NCBI GenBank assembly: GCA_031441585.1
Contig: JANMWZ010000010.1
Coordinates: forward strand, 25,270 to 89,269
DNA from: FEN-1191 sp031441585
Lineage (GTDB): Bacteria > Pseudomonadota > Gammaproteobacteria > Steroidobacterales > Steroidobacteraceae
Length of the DNA: 64,000 nt
Direction of reading: 5' to 3'
Shown here: positions 42,670 through 51,600 of the stretch, piece after piece
Position numbering within the stretch: the stretch's first letter is position 1
Layout of the letters: every line of letters begins with the position of its first letter
The notes under the pieces: generated by a model
The model's database searches: none
Told to the model about the DNA's origin: nothing
What the model saw: the letters and a program-made list of their open reading frames with translations, nothing else
Made by a program: the position numbers and the translations under genes

Positions 42670-43239
42670 ATGAGGCGTGCTGCAAGCGGCTCCTGGCGCA
42701 GTTTCCGGCCAGCGACTGCGGCGGCGCGCGTGGTGCTGGCGCCGGAGTGCCGCATACTTGGGCTCGATCCGGGCTCGCTGCGTACCGGCTTTGGCCTGAT
42801 CGAGTGCAACTCAGGTGGCGAGCGTCATGTGGTGAGCGGCTGCATCGCGGTGGGCGGCGCCGATCTGATGGAACGTCTGCGGCGCATTTTTGAGGGGGTG
42901 GCCGCGCTGGTGGCCGAACATCGTCCCGACGAAATTGCCGTCGAGCGGGTGTTCGTACATCGCAATCCCGACAGCGCCCTGAAACTGGGTCAGGCGCGTG
43001 GTGCGGCGCTGTGTGCCGCGCTCGCGCATGGCGCTGCGGCACATGAATATGCGCCGCGGGCGATCAAGCTCGCGGTCAGCGGCTATGGCGCCGCCGAGAA
43101 AAATCAGGTAGCGCAGATGGTGTGCGTACTGCTGCAACTGACAACCCAACCCGGGGCTGATGCGGCCGATGCGCTGGCCGTAGCGCTGTGTCATGCGCAG
43201 ACCCGCCGCCTGGCCTCGATTGTCGGTGCGCGCGCATGA
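42670..43239 (+). CDS. ruvC: Crossover junction endodeoxyribonuclease RuvC
   Basis: 189 residues from ATG 42670. The usual family length is about 173, and GTG codons at 42730/42733 (VVLAPECRILG) are plausible later starts. The catalytic acids are visible in ILGLDPGSLRTGFG (Asp), DEIAVERVFVHRNP (Glu) and ADAADALAVALCHAQ (Asp). RuvC cuts Holliday junctions as a dimer. It opens the ruvCAB operon and its stop overlaps the ruvA start (ATGA). Confidence 0.93.
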   Translation: MRRAASGSWRSFRPATAAARVVLAPECRILGLDPGSLRTGFGLIECNSGGERHVVSGCIAVGGADLMERLRRIFEGVAALVAEHRPDEIAVERVFVHRNPDSALKLGQARGAALCAALAHGAAAHEYAPRAIKLAVSGYGAAEKNQVAQMVCVLLQLTTQPGADAADALAVALCHAQTRRLASIVGARA

Positions 43240-43826
43240 TTGGCTCGCTCGCCGGCGTGATCGCCGCCCGGTCGCCGCCCTCACTGCTGCTGGAAGTGGC
43301 TGGTGTCGGTTATGAGCTGGAAGCGCCGATGTCTACTTTCTACACGCTGCCAGCCGTCGGTGAGAGCGCGCGTCTGCTGGTTCATATGGTGGTGCGCGAA
43401 GATGCGCAGCTGCTCTATGGCTTTGGCAGTGCCGCTGAGCGCAGCCTGTTCCGCAATCTGCTCAAGGTGTCTGGCGTCGGGCCGCGGATCGCGCTGGCGA
43501 TACTCTCGGGCGTAACCGTGGAGGCCTTTGCGATGTGCGTGCACGCGCAGGACGCGGCCGCGCTGACGCGCATTCCGGGTGTGGGCCGCAAGATCGCCGA
43601 GCGCCTGATCATCGAGATGCGCGATCGACTGGTGGCGAGTGCCGACGCGGCGGCAGGCATGAGCCAGGCGATGGCCCCGGTTGGTGCCGAAGCCGAGGCG
43701 TACAGTGCTCTGGTGGCGCTCGGCTATCGACCCGCTGAGGCCGTACGCCTGCTCAAGAACGCTGGCGCTGGCGGTAGCACCGAGGAGCTGATTCGCCGCG
43801 CCCTGCAGAGTGCGGCGCGTGAGTGA
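43236..43826 (+). CDS. ruvA: Holliday junction branch-migration protein RuvA
   Basis: 196 residues from ATG 43236, which begins the canonical MIGSLAGVIA. An OB-fold (1-62) is followed by two helix-hairpin-helix motifs (LLKVSGVGPRIALAILSG, LTRIPGVGRKIAERLIIEM). After a flexible linker comes the RuvB-binding domain III (EAYSALVALGYRPAEAVRLL). It binds the junction as a tetramer and loads RuvB. Confidence 0.95.
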   Translation: MIGSLAGVIAARSPPSLLLEVAGVGYELEAPMSTFYTLPAVGESARLLVHMVVREDAQLLYGFGSAAERSLFRNLLKVSGVGPRIALAILSGVTVEAFAMCVHAQDAAALTRIPGVGRKIAERLIIEMRDRLVASADAAAGMSQAMAPVGAEAEAYSALVALGYRPAEAVRLLKNAGAGGSTEELIRRALQSAARE

Positions 43827-43830
43827 GTCG

Positions 43831-44871
43831 ATGAGCGAACAGCGCGTGATAGATCCTGCCAATCGTAGTGAGGACGATCAGGTGGATCGCGCGATTCGAC
43901 CCAAAGCGCTGCGCGACTACGTTGGCCAGGAACAGGTCAAAAACCAGATCTCGATATTCATTGAAGCGGCGCGCCAGCGCGGCGAAGCACTCGATCACAC
44001 TTTGATCTTCGGGCCACCGGGCCTGGGCAAGACCACGCTGGCGGTCATTATTGCCGCCGAACTGGGCGTCAATCTGCGCCAGACCTCGGGCCCCGTCATT
44101 GAGCGGCCGGGCGATCTGGCCGCGATTCTCACCAATCTGCAGCCACGCGATGTGCTGTTCGTCGATGAGATACATCGGCTAAGCCCGGTGGTCGAAGAAG
44201 TGCTGTATCCGGCGATGGAAGACTATCAACTCGATATCATGATCGGCGAGGGTCCGGCAGCGCGCTCGATCAAACTCAACATTCCACCCTTTACGCTGGT
44301 GGGCGCAACCACGCGCGCCGGGCTGTTGACTTCGCCGCTGCGCGATCGCTTCGGCATCGTGCAGCGGCTAGAGTTCTACAGCGTGCCCGAGCTCGAACGC
44401 ATTGTGCACCGCTCCGCCGGCATACTGCAGGTGCCGATCGTGCCGGCGGGCGCGGCCCGCATCGCGCAGCGCTCGCGTGGCACGCCGCGCATCGCCAATC
44501 GCCTGCTGCGCCGGGTGCGCGATTTCGCCCAGGTGCGCGGCAACGGCACGGTCGATGAGGCGACCGCCGCCGCGGCGCTCGATCTGCTGGAGGTCGATCC
44601 GCTGGGATTCGACGCCCTCGATCGTAAGCTGCTGCTCACCATCATGGAAAAATTCGACGGCGGGCCGGTAGGCATTGAGAGCCTGGCGGCAGCGATCGGC
44701 GAGGAGCGCGGCACGCTTGAAGATGTCATCGAGCCGTATCTGATACAACAGGGTTTTCTGGCGCGCACCGCCCGTGGCCGCATTGCGACCCGCAGCGCCT
44801 GGCAGCATTTTGGCCTGAAAATGCCGGAACGTGCTGCCGCCAACCTGCCGTTGTTCGGAGAGGGGGCGTGA
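43831..44871 (+). CDS. ruvB: Holliday junction helicase RuvB
   Basis: 346 residues from ATG 43831 (MSEQRVIDP); GTG 43819 is possible. Walker A is FGPPGLGKTTLA and Walker B is DVLFVDEIHRLSP. Sensor and arginine-finger regions (GATTRAGLLTSPLRDRFG) and the C-terminal winged helix (IEPYLIQQGFLARTARGR) are near identical to RuvB in other bacteria. A hexamer drives branch migration. The stop overlaps the ybgC GTG. Confidence 0.96.
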   Translation: MSEQRVIDPANRSEDDQVDRAIRPKALRDYVGQEQVKNQISIFIEAARQRGEALDHTLIFGPPGLGKTTLAVIIAAELGVNLRQTSGPVIERPGDLAAILTNLQPRDVLFVDEIHRLSPVVEEVLYPAMEDYQLDIMIGEGPAARSIKLNIPPFTLVGATTRAGLLTSPLRDRFGIVQRLEFYSVPELERIVHRSAGILQVPIVPAGAARIAQRSRGTPRIANRLLRRVRDFAQVRGNGTVDEATAAAALDLLEVDPLGFDALDRKLLLTIMEKFDGGPVGIESLAAAIGEERGTLEDVIEPYLIQQGFLARTARGRIATRSAWQHFGLKMPERAAANLPLFGEGA

Positions 44872-45272
44872 GTGATTACGTGTGGCCGACGCGCGTCTAC
44901 TGGGAGGATACCGATGGTGGCGGGGTCGTTTACTACGCCAATTACCTGCGCTTTCTTGAGCGTGCACGCACCGAATGGCTGCGCGCGCTTGGGCTTACGC
45001 AGAGCGCACTGGCACTCGACCCGGGCGTGCTGTTCTCGGTGGTCGAGGTGAGTATCAAATACCTCAAGCCTGCGCGCCTCGATGATCTGCTGCTTATCAG
45101 CTGCGCAGCGGCGCCCGGCGGAGCGGCCAGTATGGCTTTCACTCAAAGCATTCATCGCGGCGTCGACAACGGTGTGCTGTTGGCGCAGGCCCAGGTGCGT
45201 GTGGCCTGTGTGAGCGCGCGCACTTTCAGGGCCTGCCGTCTGCCGCCGGCAATCCTCAGGGAAATCAGCTGA
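44868..45272 (+). CDS. ybgC: YbgC family acyl-CoA thioesterase
   Basis: 134 residues from GTG 44868. The hot-dog fold signature is RVYWEDTDGGGVVYYANYLRFLERARTEWLR, carrying the catalytic Asp. The family hydrolyses short acyl-CoAs and is associated with the Tol-Pal system and phospholipid synthesis enzymes. It is the usual first gene of the tol cluster, and its stop overlaps the tolQ ATG by one base. Confidence 0.93.
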   Translation: MSDYVWPTRVYWEDTDGGGVVYYANYLRFLERARTEWLRALGLTQSALALDPGVLFSVVEVSIKYLKPARLDDLLLISCAAAPGGAASMAFTQSIHRGVDNGVLLAQAQVRVACVSARTFRACRLPPAILREIS

Positions 45273-45967
45273 TGAACGGTGATCTGTCCATTCTGCGTCT
45301 CATCGTGCAGGCCAGTCCGGTGGTGCAGCTGGTCATGCTGCTGCTGCTCGCGGCCTCGCTGATGTCCTGGTCCATTATTTTCCGTAAGCGCATGATGGTG
45401 CGCCGCGCCCGCAGCGATGCCGATCGCTTCGAGAACAGTTTCTGGTCGGGCGGTGATCTGTCCACACTGTATCGAACCATTGAATCACGCGGTGGCGCCA
45501 CCGGCATGGAAAGCATTTTTGAATTTGGCTTCCGCGAGTTCGCGCGCATGCGCCAGCAGGGTGGGCTCGCGGACGATCTGCTGCTGGAAGGATCACGGCG
45601 CTCCATGCGGGTCGCGCAGCTCAAGGAAATCGAACGCCTCGAGCACAATCTGGCGACCCTGGCGACGGTCGGATCGACCAGTCCCTATGTGGGCCTGTTC
45701 GGTACCGTCTGGGGCATCATGAGCGCCTTCACCTCGCTCAGTAACGTCCAGCAGGCCACGCTGGCTTCGGTGGCGCCGGGCATCGCCGAGGCGCTGGTGG
45801 CCACGGCTTTTGGCCTGTTTGCGGCCATACCGGCGGTGATTGCCTACAACCGCTACGCTGATCAGGTCAGTCGCCTGGAGTTGCGCTACGACGCCTTCAT
45901 GGAAGAGTTTTCGACCATCCTGCAGCGCCATGCCGCGCGCGGTGCGGGTAGTCAGGCCGCTTCGTGA
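45272..45967 (+). CDS. tolQ: Tol-Pal system proton-channel protein TolQ
   Basis: 231 residues with three membrane helices. The first is near residues 12-35 (VVQLVMLLLLAASLMSWSI). The others are around 130-165 (GSTSPYVGLFGTVWGIMSAF) and 170-195 (GIAEALVATAFGLFAAIPAVIAYN), the conserved TolQ/ExbB stretches. With TolR it uses the proton gradient to energise TolA during outer-membrane constriction. Confidence 0.95.
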   Translation: MNGDLSILRLIVQASPVVQLVMLLLLAASLMSWSIIFRKRMMVRRARSDADRFENSFWSGGDLSTLYRTIESRGGATGMESIFEFGFREFARMRQQGGLADDLLLEGSRRSMRVAQLKEIERLEHNLATLATVGSTSPYVGLFGTVWGIMSAFTSLSNVQQATLASVAPGIAEALVATAFGLFAAIPAVIAYNRYADQVSRLELRYDAFMEEFSTILQRHAARGAGSQAAS

Positions 45968-46425
45968 TGGCCGCGCCGGGGCGTACCAGGCGCCGACTCA
46001 TGGGCGAGATCAACGTCGTGCCCTATATCGACGTCATGCTGGTGCTGCTGATCATTTTCATGATTACCGCACCGCTGCTTACCCAGGGCATCAAGGTCGA
46101 TTTGCCCAAAGCTGGCGCGGAACCGATTGACGCCCGGGCGGTCAACAACATTGAGCCTTTGGTGCTGTCGGTGGATGCGCGTGGGCGCTTCTATCTGAAT
46201 CTGGGTGCGAGCCCGCAGCAGGCCATAGATGATGCGACGGCACTGGCACGCGCCACGGCGGCACTGCGCCGGACGCCGCGGCGTGTGGTGCTCGTCAAGG
46301 GTGATCGCGCCGTTGATTATGGGCGCATCGTCGCGGCCATGGTGATGTTGCAGCAGGCGGGCGCGAGCAAGCTTGGTTTTCTGACTGAACCGTTGGCGCC
46401 GCCGACTGCACGGCGGGAGCCATGA
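45967..46425 (+). CDS. tolR: Tol-Pal system protein TolR
   Basis: 152 residues from ATG 45967; a GTG lies one codon upstream. The single membrane helix carries the essential Asp (VVPYIDVMLVLLIIFMITAP). The periplasmic domain is TolR/ExbD-like (RVVLVKGDRAVDYGRIVAAM). It overlaps the tolQ stop by one base. Confidence 0.94.
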   Translation: MAAPGRTRRRLMGEINVVPYIDVMLVLLIIFMITAPLLTQGIKVDLPKAGAEPIDARAVNNIEPLVLSVDARGRFYLNLGASPQQAIDDATALARATAALRRTPRRVVLVKGDRAVDYGRIVAAMVMLQQAGASKLGFLTEPLAPPTARREP

Positions 46426-46446
46426 GGACGCGCGACCAATGAGGAC

Positions 46447-47277
46447 TTGCGCAGGGTGAAAGAGGCGCGCAATGATCGTTGGGTTTCGGTGCTGCTATCG
46501 GTGCTGGTGCATGCTGCCATCGTTGGCCTGTTGGGCTTTGGTTGGTGGCGCTTTCGAAAGCCGGTGTCGGTGCCGCAGCAGCTGGCCATCGAGGCGACGG
46601 TGGTGATGGATACGGCGGCTGCGGTGTCGGTGCCCGCTGAAGCGTCGCCTGCGCCAGCCGCAGTGCCAGCGCCTGTGCCAGCACCCATACCAGCGCCGCC
46701 TAGCGCTGCTGCCGCCGGGCGCGCCGCGGCCGCCGCCGAGGCTAAGCGTGTGGACGACGCGGAGCGCACTCGCGAGCAACGGCGGCGCGACGCCGAGCAG
46801 CAGGAGGCGGCCAGGCGCGACGCCGAGCGCGCGGCCGAGCGCGCGGCGGCACAGCAGGCGGCCGTGCAAAAGGCGCAGGCGCTGGCTGAGAGCGCCGCGA
46901 AACTCAAGGCGCAGCAGGCGGCAGCAGACAAGGCGCGGCGCGAGGCGGAATTGCGCGCCCAGCTGGCCAGCGAGGAGCGCGTCAATGCCGCACGCGGCAG
47001 CGCTGAGATGGCCTCCTATCTGGCGCTGATTACCGGGCGGATCAACCGCGCCTGGATCCGCCCCTCCAGTGTGCGCGCGGGGTTAAGCTGTGTACTGCAC
47101 GTGACCCAGGTGCTGGGCGGTGAGGTGACAGGTGTGCAGATCGTCAGCTGCAACGGCGATCAGGCGGTGCGCGAGTCTATCGAAGCGGCGGTCTATCGAG
47201 CCTCACCGCTCCCTACGCCCTCGAATCCCGACCTGTTTGATCGTAATCTGACTATCAGGTTTCATCCCGATGAGTGA
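46447..47277 (+). CDS. tolA: Tol-Pal system inner-membrane linker TolA
   Basis: About 276 residues. The start is uncertain: TTG 46447 follows GAGG, and GTG 46456 (MKEARNDRW) is equally possible. One membrane helix (VSVLLSVLVHAAIVGLLGF) is followed by a Pro/Ala segment. The long Ala/Arg/Glu helical domain (about 85-185) comes next, then domain III (MASYLALITGRINRAW and SCNGDQAVRESIEAAVYRASPLP), which contacts TolB and Pal. The shadow frame on the opposite strand is only the reflection of the Ala-rich repeats. Confidence 0.9.
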   Translation: MRRVKEARNDRWVSVLLSVLVHAAIVGLLGFGWWRFRKPVSVPQQLAIEATVVMDTAAAVSVPAEASPAPAAVPAPVPAPIPAPPSAAAAGRAAAAAEAKRVDDAERTREQRRRDAEQQEAARRDAERAAERAAAQQAAVQKAQALAESAAKLKAQQAAADKARREAELRAQLASEERVNAARGSAEMASYLALITGRINRAWIRPSSVRAGLSCVLHVTQVLGGEVTGVQIVSCNGDQAVRESIEAAVYRASPLPTPSNPDLFDRNLTIRFHPDE

Positions 47278-48586
47278 GTACATGATGAAATATATCCTGC
47301 TGTTGATGGCCGTCGCGCTGGCGCCGGTGGCGCGGGCCGAGTTGCAGATCGACATTACCCAGGGCGTGAGCGATCCCATCGCGGTGGCGATCGTGCCCTT
47401 CGCCGGCGCGTCGCCGGCCAACGGCGGCTTTGATCTGGCGGCGGTGGTACAGCACGACCTCGACGGCAGCGGGCGCTTCAAATCGATGAGCCGTGCCGCC
47501 ATGAGCTCGCAACCGCAGCACGCCGTCGATGTCGTCGCCGCCGAGTGGCACGCGGCCGGCAATGACTACGTGCTAGTGGGCCGCGTCACGGGCGCCAGCG
47601 GCGCGAGCGCTGCGCCGTTGCTCGTGGCCTGCGAGCTGCTCAACGTGCTCACCGGCCAGGTGCTTGGTGCCACGCACTTCACTGCCACGGCGGCCACGCT
47701 GCATCAGGTTGCCCATGAAGTCAGTGACTTCGTGTTTGAGAAGATCGTCGGCGCGCGTGGTGCCTTCGCCACGCGCATCGCCTATGTGGCGGTCAACGGC
47801 GCGCCACCCGCGCAGCACTACCAGCTGTTTGTCGCCGATGCCGATGGCGAAAACGCGCAGGTGGTGCTCGATTCCAGCGAGCCGATCATGTCACCGGCCT
47901 GGTCGGCAGACGGTCAGTGGCTGGCCTACGTATCCTTCGAGAACCGGCTCGCTGCCATTTACGTGCAGCAGCTGCGCAGCAGCCAGCGCCAGCGTGTTTC
48001 GGCACGTGCCGGCGTGAACGGCGCGCCGGCCTGGTCGCCCGACGGCAAGCGTCTGGCGCTCACGCTCTCGGGCTCGGCCGGTAACCTCGATATCTACGTG
48101 CTTGAGCTGGCGACACAGTCGCTGGTACGTATCACTGAAGACCCGGCCATTGATACCGAACCGGCCTGGAGTGTCGACGGGAACGATCTGTATTTCACTT
48201 CGGATCGCTCCGGCGGCCCGCAGATCTATCGCACTGACGTTGCGACGCATCAACGGGTTCAACGCATCACCTTCGGTTCTTCATATAATGCCCGGCCACG
48301 CCCGGCGCCTGATGGGCGCTCGCTGGCCTTTGTTACCCGCGAGGGCGGCGACTATCGAATCGCCGTGCAGGATCTGGCCAGTGGCTCGGTGCGCGTGCTG
48401 ACGCGTGGTGCGCTGGACGAATCGCCGGCGTTTGCGCCCAATGGCCTGACATTGATCTATGCCGGGCAGCAGGGCGGCAAGCGGGCGCTGGCGACGGTGG
48501 CGATAGATGGCAAGGTTTCGCAGCGCTTGAAGGCGGAATATGGAGATGTGCGCGAGCCGGTCTGGGGACCTTTCCCCCGCAGCTGA
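47270..48586 (+). CDS. tolB: Tol-Pal system periplasmic protein TolB
   Basis: 438 residues; ATGs at 47282 or 47285 could also be used, each preserving the signal peptide (MMKYILLLMAVALAPVARA). The N-terminal domain is followed by a six-bladed propeller, with repeats such as PAWSPDGKRLALTLSGSA, PAWSVDGNDLYFTSDRSGG and RPRPAPDGRSLAFVTRE. It binds Pal and TolA in the periplasm. Its start overlaps the tolA stop by eight bases. Confidence 0.95.
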   Translation: MSEYMMKYILLLMAVALAPVARAELQIDITQGVSDPIAVAIVPFAGASPANGGFDLAAVVQHDLDGSGRFKSMSRAAMSSQPQHAVDVVAAEWHAAGNDYVLVGRVTGASGASAAPLLVACELLNVLTGQVLGATHFTATAATLHQVAHEVSDFVFEKIVGARGAFATRIAYVAVNGAPPAQHYQLFVADADGENAQVVLDSSEPIMSPAWSADGQWLAYVSFENRLAAIYVQQLRSSQRQRVSARAGVNGAPAWSPDGKRLALTLSGSAGNLDIYVLELATQSLVRITEDPAIDTEPAWSVDGNDLYFTSDRSGGPQIYRTDVATHQRVQRITFGSSYNARPRPAPDGRSLAFVTREGGDYRIAVQDLASGSVRVLTRGALDESPAFAPNGLTLIYAGQQGGKRALATVAIDGKVSQRLKAEYGDVREPVWGPFPRS

Positions 48587-48605
48587 AATTCAGGAGTATT
48601 GAATC

Positions 48606-49190
48606 ATGAGCAGGAATTTACCGATGAAACTGACAATCGCGATCAGCGGGCTCGTAGCCTTGCTGGCTGTGACGGGCTGCTTGCATAAGAGCGCTTTGAA
48701 AACGCCGGCCGGCGAGGCGGGCACAACGGTGCCCGGCAATGCTGCCGGCGGCCAGAATGGCGCTGGTGCTAACGGCGATGCCGGCGCGAACGGTGGCGCC
48801 AGCGCCGCAGCGGGCGGCACGGCCGGCGGCGGAGTCGAGGGCGCCTCGGCACCAGCCGGCCTGGGCCGGCTGGTGTATTTTGATTTCGACAGCAGCGAAA
48901 TACGGCCGGAGTTCGTCAGCGTCATCGCGGCCCATGCGCATGCGCTGAGCGCCAATGCCAGTATCCGCGTGCGCCTCGAGGGCCATAGCGACGAGCGTGG
49001 CTCGCCCGAATACAACATTGGCCTCGGCGAGCGGCGCGATCAGGCCGTGCGCCGCGCGCTGTTGCTGCAGGGTGTGGCCGAATCGCAATTGACAACCGTC
49101 AGTTACGGTGAGGAGCGGCCTGCCGTTACCGGTGAGAGCGAGGCAGCCTGGGCCAAGAATCGTCGCGTTGAAATTGTCTACCTGAATTGA
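48606..49190 (+). CDS. pal: Peptidoglycan-associated lipoprotein Pal
   Basis: 194 residues. The lipoprotein signal ends in the lipobox AVTGC (Cys25). The region after it (about 37-80) is an unusually long Gly/Ala/Asn-rich low-complexity linker (GANGDAGANGGASAAAGG). The OmpA-like domain has LVYFDFDSSEIRPEF, LEGHSDERGSPEYN and KNRRVEIVYLN, the peptidoglycan-binding residues. It anchors the outer membrane to the cell wall. Confidence 0.95.
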   Translation: MSRNLPMKLTIAISGLVALLAVTGCLHKSALKTPAGEAGTTVPGNAAGGQNGAGANGDAGANGGASAAAGGTAGGGVEGASAPAGLGRLVYFDFDSSEIRPEFVSVIAAHAHALSANASIRVRLEGHSDERGSPEYNIGLGERRDQAVRRALLLQGVAESQLTTVSYGEERPAVTGESEAAWAKNRRVEIVYLN

Positions 49191-49194
49191 CGCC

Positions 49195-49950
49195 ATGAAC
49201 ACCAGAGCATTGCTCGCCGCGCCAGCGCTGCTGCTGGCTGCCTGCGCGACCAATCCGGCCGAGGATCCACTGCAGATCAGGCTCAACGACTTCGACACGC
49301 GTCTGGGCCGCGTTGAGCGCGTGGTCAGCAATCAGAGCCTGGTGGATATGTCGCGGCGCCTCGATGCCCTGGAAGCACAACTGCGCGAACTGCGCGGTAC
49401 CAGCGAGGTGCAGGCCAACGGCAGTGAAGCGCTACGCAAGCAGCAGCGCGATCTGTATGCCGATCTCGACAAGCGCATCGCCGCGCTGGAGGCCGGCGTG
49501 CAGGCTGCGGCGGGCGTCAATGCGGGTACGGTCGCCAGCGCGGGAGCTGGCGCGACTGCACCGGTGGACGACCAGGCCGTCTATGCGCGTGCCTTTGAGC
49601 AGCTCAAGGCGGGCGATTATCACGCCGCGATCGAGCAGTTTCAGGGGCTCATGAAAAGCTACCCGCAAAGTCAGTTGCTCGACAATGCGCAGTACTGGAT
49701 CGGTGAGGCCTACTACGTGACGCGCGATTACGAGCTGGCAGCGAAGGCTTTTCGCGCCGTGGGTGAGCGCTGGCCCGCTTCCAGAAAAGCGCCTGATGCG
49801 CTGCTCAAGCTCGGCTATACGCAGTACCAGCAGAAGCATCTGCACGACGCACGCGCCACGCTCACCGAGGTCACGCAGCGCTTCCCTGGTACCGATGCCG
49901 CACGGCTGGCCGCTGAGCGACTGCAGAAAATTACCGCAGAGGGGCATTGA
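49195..49950 (+). CDS. cpoB: Cell division coordinator CpoB (YbgF), apparently a lipoprotein
   Basis: 251 residues. A coiled-coil segment (about 40-100, LDALEAQLRELRG, LDKRIAALEAGVQ) is followed by TPR repeats (AFEQLKAGDYHAAIEQFQGL, AQYWIGEAYYVTRDYELAAKAF). This is the CpoB architecture that links the Tol system to cell-wall synthesis. The signal ends in LLLAACATN, a good lipobox, whereas characterised CpoB is a soluble periplasmic protein; here it may be membrane-anchored. Confidence 0.92.
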   Translation: MNTRALLAAPALLLAACATNPAEDPLQIRLNDFDTRLGRVERVVSNQSLVDMSRRLDALEAQLRELRGTSEVQANGSEALRKQQRDLYADLDKRIAALEAGVQAAAGVNAGTVASAGAGATAPVDDQAVYARAFEQLKAGDYHAAIEQFQGLMKSYPQSQLLDNAQYWIGEAYYVTRDYELAAKAFRAVGERWPASRKAPDALLKLGYTQYQQKHLHDARATLTEVTQRFPGTDAARLAAERLQKITAEGH

Positions 49951-50609
49951 GCGCAGTGCCGCAAGTCGGGGAACGCCTGAAGATTACGGAGATTTTTCAC
50001 TCGCTGCAGGGTGAGGCGCAATTTGCCGGTGTGCCCAGCGTTTTCGTGCGACTGACCGGCTGCCCGCTGCGCTGTCATTACTGCGATACCGCTTACGCCT
50101 TCCACGGTGGCGAGTGGTGGACGCTGCCGGCCATTGTCGCGCGCGTCGCCGAGTTCAATACCCATGATGTGTGCGTGACCGGCGGCGAGCCGCTGGCGCA
50201 GCGCGCCTGTCCCAGCCTGCTGACGGCCCTGTGTGATCAGGGGCATCGTGTTTCGCTCGAGACCAGCGGCGCCATGGCGGTCGAGTCGCTCGACGCGCGC
50301 GTGATTCGCGTGGTCGACGTCAAGACCCCGGGTTCGGGCGAAGAATCCAGAAATCTCTACGAGCAGCTGGTTACTCTCAAGGCACAGGATCAGATCAAGT
50401 TCGTTATCACCTCGCGAGCTGACTACGAGTGGAGCCGCCTGAAGCTGCAGGAGCTGAGCCTGAGCAGTCGCTGCGGCGTGCTGTTTTCGCCCAGCCACGG
50501 GCAGCTGGCCGCGCGTGATCTGGCGGAATGGATACTGGCCGATCGCCTGCCGGTGCGCTTTCAGATTCAGTTGCACAAAATTCTCTGGGGTGACGAGCGT
50601 GGCCGCTGA
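49947..50609 (+). CDS. queE: 7-carboxy-7-deazaguanine synthase QueE
   Basis: 220 residues from TTG 49947, with AGAGGGG upstream and a four-base overlap with the cpoB stop (TTGA); GTG 49956 is an alternative. The radical-SAM cysteines are in GCPLRCHYCDT. The glycine-rich SAM contact VTGGEPLAQ and the N-terminal SLQGEAQFAG are typical of QueE. It makes the 7-deazaguanine ring for queuosine in tRNA. Confidence 0.94.
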   Translation: MSAVPQVGERLKITEIFHSLQGEAQFAGVPSVFVRLTGCPLRCHYCDTAYAFHGGEWWTLPAIVARVAEFNTHDVCVTGGEPLAQRACPSLLTALCDQGHRVSLETSGAMAVESLDARVIRVVDVKTPGSGEESRNLYEQLVTLKAQDQIKFVITSRADYEWSRLKLQELSLSSRCGVLFSPSHGQLAARDLAEWILADRLPVRFQIQLHKILWGDERGR

Positions 50610-51318
50610 GCGCACTGTCGCTGGGCGCGCGGTGGTATTGCTCTCCGGCGGACTCGATTCGGCAACGGCGCTGGCCTGGGCGAGCGAACGCGGCTACCAG
50701 TGCTTTGCACTCTCGGTCGCCTATGGCCAGCGACATCACGCCGAGCTCGCCGCCGCCGCGCGTGTTGCCCAGGCACTGGGTGCGCACCAGCACCGGCTCA
50801 TGCACGTTGATCTGGGCACGCTGGGTGGTTCGGCGCTGACCGACAGGTCCATAGCCGTCCCTGAACGCGCCGCTCCTGAACAGAATGCTTTTGATGAGGC
50901 GGGCGCGCGCATTCCGATTACTTACGTTCCGGCGCGCAATACCATATTGCTGTCGCTGGCCCTGGCTTGGGCAGAGGTGCTCGAGGCTGGAACGATCGTG
51001 ATCGGCGTCAACGCTGTCGACTATTCGGGTTATCCCGACTGCCGACCGGAATTCATCGCGGCGTTCACGCAATTGGCACAGCTCGCCACCAAAGCTGGGG
51101 TCGAAGGCCACACATTGACCGTGGCGGCGCCGCTACTGCGCATGACTAAAGCGCAGATCGTTCGCGAGGGCCTGCGACTGGGCGTCGACTTTGCGCTTAC
51201 GGTGTCCTGTTACCAGGCGGATGAGCAGGGCCGGGCCTGCGGGCGCTGCGATTCCTGCCGCCTGCGCCGCGAAGGCTTTGAGGCCGCGGGCGTGCCCGAT
51301 CCAACCCGCTACGCCTGA
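50599..51318 (+). CDS. queC: 7-cyano-7-deazaguanine synthase QueC
   Basis: 239 residues from GTG 50599, which has GGGGTGA six bases upstream; GTG 50590 is another possibility. The PP-loop is VVLLSGGLDSATALAWA. The substrate-binding region is ITYVPARNTILLSLA. The zinc site is C-x-ACGRCDSC near the C-terminus. It turns QueE's product into preQ0 with ATP and ammonia. It overlaps queE by 11 bases and is followed by tRNA-Lys. Confidence 0.94.
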   Translation: MAAERTVAGRAVVLLSGGLDSATALAWASERGYQCFALSVAYGQRHHAELAAAARVAQALGAHQHRLMHVDLGTLGGSALTDRSIAVPERAAPEQNAFDEAGARIPITYVPARNTILLSLALAWAEVLEAGTIVIGVNAVDYSGYPDCRPEFIAAFTQLAQLATKAGVEGHTLTVAAPLLRMTKAQIVREGLRLGVDFALTVSCYQADEQGRACGRCDSCRLRREGFEAAGVPDPTRYA

Positions 51319-51361
51319 ACCTGCAGTTCCGGTATCATGCCGGCCCTTCCGCACGGCACCT

Positions 51362-51437
51362 GGGTCGGTAGCTCAGTCGGTAGAGCAGCGCCCTTTTAAG
51401 GCGTTGGTCGTGGGTTCGAGCCCCACCCGACCCACCA
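51362..51437 (+). tRNA. tRNA-Lys (anticodon TTT)
   Basis: This is a 76-base cloverleaf with an encoded CCA. The acceptor stem is GGGTCGG/CCGACCC. The D arm is GCTC...GAGC. The anticodon loop CTTTTAA gives TTT, and the T arm is GTGGG-TTCGAGC-CCCAC. It follows queC, as in pseudomonads. Its 3' end is the left copy of the direct repeat described separately. Confidence 0.96.
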
Positions 51438-51439
51438 TT
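51418..51439 (+). repeat. Left copy of an attachment-like direct repeat (3' end of tRNA-Lys)
   Basis: This 22-base stretch, from the T loop through the CCA of tRNA-Lys, recurs at 56886-56907 with 19 of 22 bases identical. The differences are C/T at position 4 and CC/TT at positions 15-16. tRNA 3' ends are the usual targets of site-specific integrases, so this is probably the intact end of an old insertion. No integrase gene is visible between the copies. Confidence 0.6.
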
Positions 51440-51600
51440 GACTGCATCCAGGGACACAGTGTCACCGACGTTTGGCAGGAGGCGTATGCCGCCAGGACCA
51501 TGGCGGCGGGCAGGCGCCCGATCGTCTACACCAGCCATAGGTTTGCGGTAACACCCCGGGTTTGACGCCGGCAATTGACTTGCTCGGCTGCAAAATCCAA

